A stretch of 10,011 nucleotides of DNA from Halovivax sp. (GTDB lineage: Archaea > Halobacteriota > Halobacteria > Halobacteriales > Natrialbaceae). Below are positions 6,910 through 10,011 of this stretch, piece by piece. Each line of letters begins with the position of its first letter. Position 1 is the stretch's first letter. The DNA lies in the NCBI GenBank assembly GCA_007135505.1, contig SLIS01000381.1:1-10011 (forward strand). Direction: 5' to 3'. The notes under the pieces were generated by a model. That model did not search any database and had not been told where the DNA came from. It saw nothing but the letters and a program-made list of their open reading frames with translations. The translations under genes were made by a program, and so were the position numbers.

Positions 6910-8379
6910 CTACGTCATCACAGAAGCGACCTGTCGTAGGTCAAGTAATCCGCTGGCCGATGCGAGAAGGGCCCAGATAGCGACTCCTACCCCAACGACG
7001 GCGATGAGTGAGAGAAGGCCGGAGATATACGCCGTGAAAACGACGACGACTGCACCCATCACCAGCGACACGGCGGTCGCCATACTTGCGATACGGAGAA
7101 TTCGTGTCCAGTCTAGCGACAGTTCAAGGTTCATAATGTAGACGTTCGCCATCGAGTATACGCCGAAGGTGACAACTGTCGCGAGTGCCGCACCGACGAC
7201 GCCCATTGTCGGGATGAGAAGGAGGTTCAGTCCGAAGTTGGCCCCAGACGTGACACCTTTGACGATCGCCCGATGACGTGCTCTACCGAGGTAGTCAAGC
7301 GCCTGGGTCGTGATGCCGTTGATCGCTCTAAACAGGACGAATATGCTGAGTATCTGAAGAACGGGAATAGCCGCGGCATAGGCCTCACCAAAGATGATCA
7401 GAATCATCGGTTCCGCCACTAGTATCAGGCCTACCACCGCCGGAACGTACAGAAGGAGGACGTACTTGAGTGAGGTTTCGTAGAGTCTCGAAGCCCGTTC
7501 GATCTGATCGTTCGCCTTCTCTTCACTGTAGACGGGAGAGAGCGCAAATCCGACCGATCCCGCGGGCGCTTCGATGAAGTCAGAGATCTGTTTGCCGAGC
7601 GTATAGAAACCGACGGCTGCAGGATTGAGGAAAAATCCAACGAGGAGGATATCGACACGTCGGTCGATGACGTTCGCACTCTGGGATGCTGTAAGAGGAA
7701 TGCTATATTCGAGGATTCGGCGACGGATCCCGGGTTCCGGCTGTTCAGCCCGTTCGTACGTCCGGTAGAACCGGACATACAGGACTACGAGTGCCAGAAT
7801 TGCGGCCAGCACAGAACTAACGACGTAGCCGATCAATGCACCGACGACGCCCCAGCCGACGGCGACAAACGCGACGATCAGCGTAATTCGAGCGACGTTA
7901 TCCACGATCGAGATCAATGCGCTGTACTCGACCTGATTGAAACCCTGAAAGAGGGTTACGTGATACACTTTGAGAGACTGGAACGCGAGAAACAACGCGC
8001 CGAGGACGAGCAGAGCTCCTAGTCGAGGTTCGTCAAGAATGGACGCGATGAAATTCCGGCCGAAAAGTAGCGCCACGCATACGACGACGATGAGGATAAA
8101 TCGATATCGCAGCGAGGAAGCGAGTATGTGGGGGACCTGCGATGGATTCACTTCCTTGAACTCGGAGACGTAGCGGGAAGCCGATCGGGCGATACCGAGA
8201 TCGGCGAACAGCTGAGCGACAGCGACGATAGAGATAACGAGAAACAGGAGGCCGTACTCGTCCGGCCCCAGGAGGACTCCCGCGAGCAGTACGACCAGTA
8301 ATCCATTCGTCACCACGTGAACGATGCGAGAGACGAACGAAGCCTTGATCCCTCGTATTAGCTCGTCAGAAATCTTCAT
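6910..8379 (-). CDS. Polysaccharide/oligosaccharide flippase (Wzx-like, MOP exporter superfamily)
   Basis: An integral membrane protein expected to flip a lipid-linked glycan from the inner to the outer face of the cell membrane. It has 489 residues, normal for the family, with about 12-14 hydrophobic segments spread along its length. The N terminus (MKISDELIRGIKASFVSRIV, then a long hydrophobic segment and LGPDEYGLLFL) and the loop FADLGIARSASRYVSEF are typical of Polysacc_synt proteins. The middle stretch (FYTLGKQISDFIEAPAGSV, then SPVYSEE) and IFGEAYAAAIPVLQILS also fit. AglR-type flippases of haloarchaeal N-glycosylation belong to the same superfamily, but substrate cannot be read from sequence. 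Base composition is clearly lower in GC (about 50-60% in sampled lines) than in the operon at the left (about 70-80%). This suggests transfer or different ancestry, which is common for flippases. No Shine-Dalgarno precedes the ATG; AAATA directly abuts it. It is divergent from the beta-helix gene across a 407-base gap. Confidence 0.92.
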   Translation of the reverse strand: MKISDELIRGIKASFVSRIVHVVTNGLLVVLLAGVLLGPDEYGLLFLVISIVAVAQLFADLGIARSASRYVSEFKEVNPSQVPHILASSLRYRFILIVVVCVALLFGRNFIASILDEPRLGALLVLGALFLAFQSLKVYHVTLFQGFNQVEYSALISIVDNVARITLIVAFVAVGWGVVGALIGYVVSSVLAAILALVVLYVRFYRTYERAEQPEPGIRRRILEYSIPLTASQSANVIDRRVDILLVGFFLNPAAVGFYTLGKQISDFIEAPAGSVGFALSPVYSEEKANDQIERASRLYETSLKYVLLLYVPAVVGLILVAEPMILIIFGEAYAAAIPVLQILSIFVLFRAINGITTQALDYLGRARHRAIVKGVTSGANFGLNLLLIPTMGVVGAALATVVTFGVYSMANVYIMNLELSLDWTRILRIASMATAVSLVMGAVVVVFTAYISGLLSLIAVVGVGVAIWALLASASGLLDLRQVASVMT

Positions 8380-8662
8380 TATTTAAGAGAGGTAGCCGAT
8401 CGTTGTTCAGTTCCGATCATGAGCCACCGTTTGGATTCCAGATTTGGAGTTGATCCAGACAGCAACTGCTCAGACAACCCGTCATTTTTCTATACATACT
8501 CCAATAGGATACTGCTTTGTTAGGCGTACAGTTCGAATGCAATAGATTGCCCGTTCGATTGTCGTGTGTCCATAGCAGTTCGACAGTTGTTGATTACCAT
8601 TACCTCGTTCCGGTTGAGGAAGACGCCACGTAGCGAATCTCTCCAGAAGGCATCGGCCCGTC

Positions 8663-8698
8663 AATTGTCCTCCAGCAGTGACAATTTGTTGAAATTGT
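8663..8698. repeat. Two overlapping inverted repeats sharing one arm
   Basis: AATTGTC (8663-8669) pairs with GACAATT (8680-8686). The overlapping ACAATTT (8681-8687) pairs with AAATTGT (8692-8698) across GTTG. All arms are perfect 7-base matches. The shared arm means the two hairpins exclude each other. The block lies about 30-60 bases upstream of the candidate TATA box of the beta-helix gene, an activator or operator position. Confidence 0.45.
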
Positions 8699-8724
8699 GC
8701 CGATACAGGACTATACGTAGTGGC

Positions 8725-8732
8725 TAATATAA
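8725..8732 (+). promoter_or_regulatory. Candidate TATA box for the beta-helix gene
   Basis: TAATATAA at 8725-8732 is an AT-only octamer in a mixed background. Using the usual archaeal TATA-to-start distance of about 25 bases, transcription would begin near 8753-8758. That gives a leader of about 30 bases before the ATG at 8787, one containing the hairpin at 8766-8783. Confidence 0.5.
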
Positions 8733-8765
8733 CATGCAGGCCTGAAGGTCAAGGCACAAGGGTGG

Positions 8766-8783
8766 TCTGTCTCTCCAGACAGA
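8766..8783 (+). promoter_or_regulatory. Leader hairpin next to the beta-helix start codon
   Basis: TCTGTCT (8766-8772), loop CTCC and AGACAGA (8777-8783) form a perfect 7-base stem with a 4-base loop, ending 3 bases before the ATG at 8787. It takes the place where a Shine-Dalgarno would be, and none is seen. It may control translation initiation or be a protein-binding palindrome. The ATG at 8783 overlaps the stem but opens only an 11-codon frame. Confidence 0.5.
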
Positions 8784-8786
8784 TGA

Positions 8787-10011
8787 ATGAGCGAGAAAGA
8801 CAAATCGGAACGAAATAATAGCGAACCGCATATCAGTCGACGCAGTTATCTGTTCGGCGCTGGAGCGACGCTAGGAGCGCTCGGTCTGTTGAACAGCGCT
8901 AGCCAGGTTCGTGCCGAGACAGATTTCGAGACGATCACCGTCCCAGCCGGAGAGCAATACTCCGTTCGACTCGGGGACGATGACGTGCTGGAGAACGTCC
9001 TCATCGACATCAGCGCCACCGGCGCGAACTACGACATCCAGGCCTCGGGGTCGAACTGGACAATCAGGAACGTCGGGATCACGGGCCACCAGTCCGGCGG
9101 CCACACCGAGCCATTCCGCGTCCGTGACACGTCCTCGTCGGGCCACTCGGTCATCGAGAACGTCTGTCTCGACGTGACCGTCGGCGACTCGAACGCGACG
9201 GGGCTATACGTCTACTGGAATCACGCGGGCCACCTCGAAATCGACGGGATGTACCTCGGTAACTGGACGGACAACGGCGTATACGCAAGCGGTCCCGGCA
9301 ATCCCTCGCACCACCCATCCAGCGGTTCGAACGGGACGGTCGCGATCAAGAACACGTACTCGTTCAACAACGACAATGCCAACCTGCGGCTGGGGACCGA
9401 CGGGTCGTACTGCGAAAACTGCGTGATGGTCGACGGGACCAACCGTGGCTTCTGGGGCTTTTACAACCACACCGAGTTGATCGACTGCGACATCGTCAAC
9501 AGCGGCTCGGACATCGCCATCTCGGACTCGCACTGGAACGACTACGCCGAGGTGACGGCGAGGAACAGTCGGTGGAGCACCGAGACCGCCCACGGGACGC
9601 AGTCGACCAGCCAAATTTACGGCACCTCGCAGGGCACGCCGCAAGATCGTATCCCGGAGGGTTGTCCAACCTCGGCTGAAGAAGCGGCGGGTGGCGAGCC
9701 CTCCGATTCGGAATCGCCCGACGAGTCGGTGCCAGAACCCACATTTCCAGCGGACGGACACCTCGTCGCGTTCGTCACGGAACCGGACGCCAGCCTCGCC
9801 GCCTACGAGTTTCGCGCAAACGGTCCTGTCGAGTTTGCGGAGGCTCCTTACGAGAGTCCTTCCGGGGGTAGCATCGTAGGTGGCACCTATACAGCCGAGG
9901 ACTTCATCGAAGAGCACGACGACCACTGGCATGCAGGCGGGATCACGGGCGGCGGGTATGGCGACGCATTCGTCGTCGACGGGCCGATCACCGACGTATC
10001 GCTCGACCAGC
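8787..10011 (+). CDS. Tat-exported right-handed beta-helix protein (3'-truncated by window end)
   Basis: The frame from ATG 8787 stays open to the window edge: 408 complete codons and no stop, so the C terminus is missing. Residues 1-43 form a twin-arginine signal: polar N-region, SRRSYLF (17-23), hydrophobic GAGATLGALGLL, then VRA with probable cleavage after Ala43. Residues about 45-295 are rich in Asn, Gly, Asp and short beta repeats (VLENVLIDI, WTIRNVGIT, SVIENVCLDV, LEIDGMYL, VAIKNTYS, LIDCDIVNS). This is the pattern of parallel beta-helix proteins, seen in pectate-lyase-like lyases, hydrolases and surface adhesins. Five N-X-T sequons lie at Asn 90, 136, 159, 182 and 227. An acidic Ser/Pro/Glu linker (about 295-320) leads to a second domain starting HLVAFVTEPD, a beta-rich module that I believe recurs in haloarchaeal secreted proteins. 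Five Cys are present. It likely acts outside the cell on, or together with, the glycan made by the neighbouring genes. No catalytic residues can be assigned. Confidence 0.85.
   Translation, partial: MSEKDKSERNNSEPHISRRSYLFGAGATLGALGLLNSASQVRAETDFETITVPAGEQYSVRLGDDDVLENVLIDISATGANYDIQASGSNWTIRNVGITGHQSGGHTEPFRVRDTSSSGHSVIENVCLDVTVGDSNATGLYVYWNHAGHLEIDGMYLGNWTDNGVYASGPGNPSHHPSSGSNGTVAIKNTYSFNNDNANLRLGTDGSYCENCVMVDGTNRGFWGFYNHTELIDCDIVNSGSDIAISDSHWNDYAEVTARNSRWSTETAHGTQSTSQIYGTSQGTPQDRIPEGCPTSAEEAAGGEPSDSESPDESVPEPTFPADGHLVAFVTEPDASLAAYEFRANGPVEFAEAPYESPSGGSIVGGTYTAEDFIEEHDDHWHAGGITGGGYGDAFVVDGPITDVSLDQ

Larger units (their letters stand above)
8380..8786. other. AT-richer divergent intergenic region
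   Basis: This 407-base region separates the divergent flippase and beta-helix genes and should carry both promoters. For the flippase (minus) a TATA-like TATGTATAGAAA lies near 8499-8488, about 110 bases before the ATG, implying an untranslated leader. For the beta-helix gene a TATA-like TAATATAA lies near 8725-8732. Inverted repeats are present at 8663-8698 and 8766-8783. A minus-strand open frame of 46 codons (8660-8520, stop TAA), containing DAFWRDSLRGVFLNRNEVMV, reads like protein but has no start before an internal ATG. I treat it as a possible remnant, not a gene. Confidence 0.45.

Noticed and set aside
8482..8664. Minus-strand 60-codon open frame
   Set aside because: Not acidic, no ribosome site, and it overlaps the inverted-repeat block. 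A different minus frame reads more like protein, so neither is called a gene.
9204..9932. Minus-strand 242-codon open frame
   Set aside because: Antisense to the Tat beta-helix protein, whose signal peptide and repeats are clear.
1..10011. Search for tRNA, rRNA, CRISPR arrays and intact insertion sequences
   Set aside because: No cloverleaf-like segment, regularly spaced direct repeats or transposase with terminal repeats were recognised by eye; the repeats found are short and isolated.

Overview
The window looks like chromosomal DNA of a halophilic archaeon (class Halobacteria). The evidence is a very GC-rich sequence with G/C at third codon positions, strongly acidic predicted proteins, an archaeal TATA element placed for a leaderless transcript, and a secreted protein with a twin-arginine signal (SRRSYLF) of the kind haloarchaea use heavily. 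No RNA gene, CRISPR array, intact insertion sequence or replication origin was seen.

The layout is a surface-polysaccharide or glycoprotein-glycan locus. On the plus strand, three tightly packed genes form an apparent operon: a family 2 glycosyltransferase with two C-terminal membrane segments (262-1614), a non-hydrolysing UDP-GlcNAc 2-epimerase, WecB type (1611-2729), and a NodB-type polysaccharide deacetylase (2731-3954). Three minus-strand genes converge on them: a flippase of the Wzx/MOP type (8379-6910), a DUF354 protein (6487-5324) and a GNAT acyltransferase (5183-4029) with its own leaderless promoter. On the far right, a Tat-exported beta-helix protein (8787 onward) reads off the window edge. 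It has no stop codon inside the window.

Read together, the epimerase would supply UDP-ManNAc, and the glycosyltransferase would transfer a sugar, probably on a lipid carrier at the inner membrane face. The deacetylase and the GNAT protein could adjust N-acyl groups on amino sugars. The DUF354 protein has a fold related to GT-B enzymes and the epimerase and is probably another sugar-nucleotide enzyme or transferase. The flippase would move the lipid-linked glycan outward. The Tat-secreted beta-helix protein could bind, cut or carry the glycan; it has five N-glycosylation sequons in its helix region. These roles are inferred from family membership and gene neighbourhood.

The stretch from about 6490 to 8786 (flippase plus two flanking non-coding regions of about 0.4 kb) is clearly poorer in GC than the rest and probably has a separate history. 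Other points of interest are long disordered inserts in the glycosyltransferase and the deacetylase, a tandem duplication over the deacetylase stop codon, and several inverted repeats placed at promoters or start codons.
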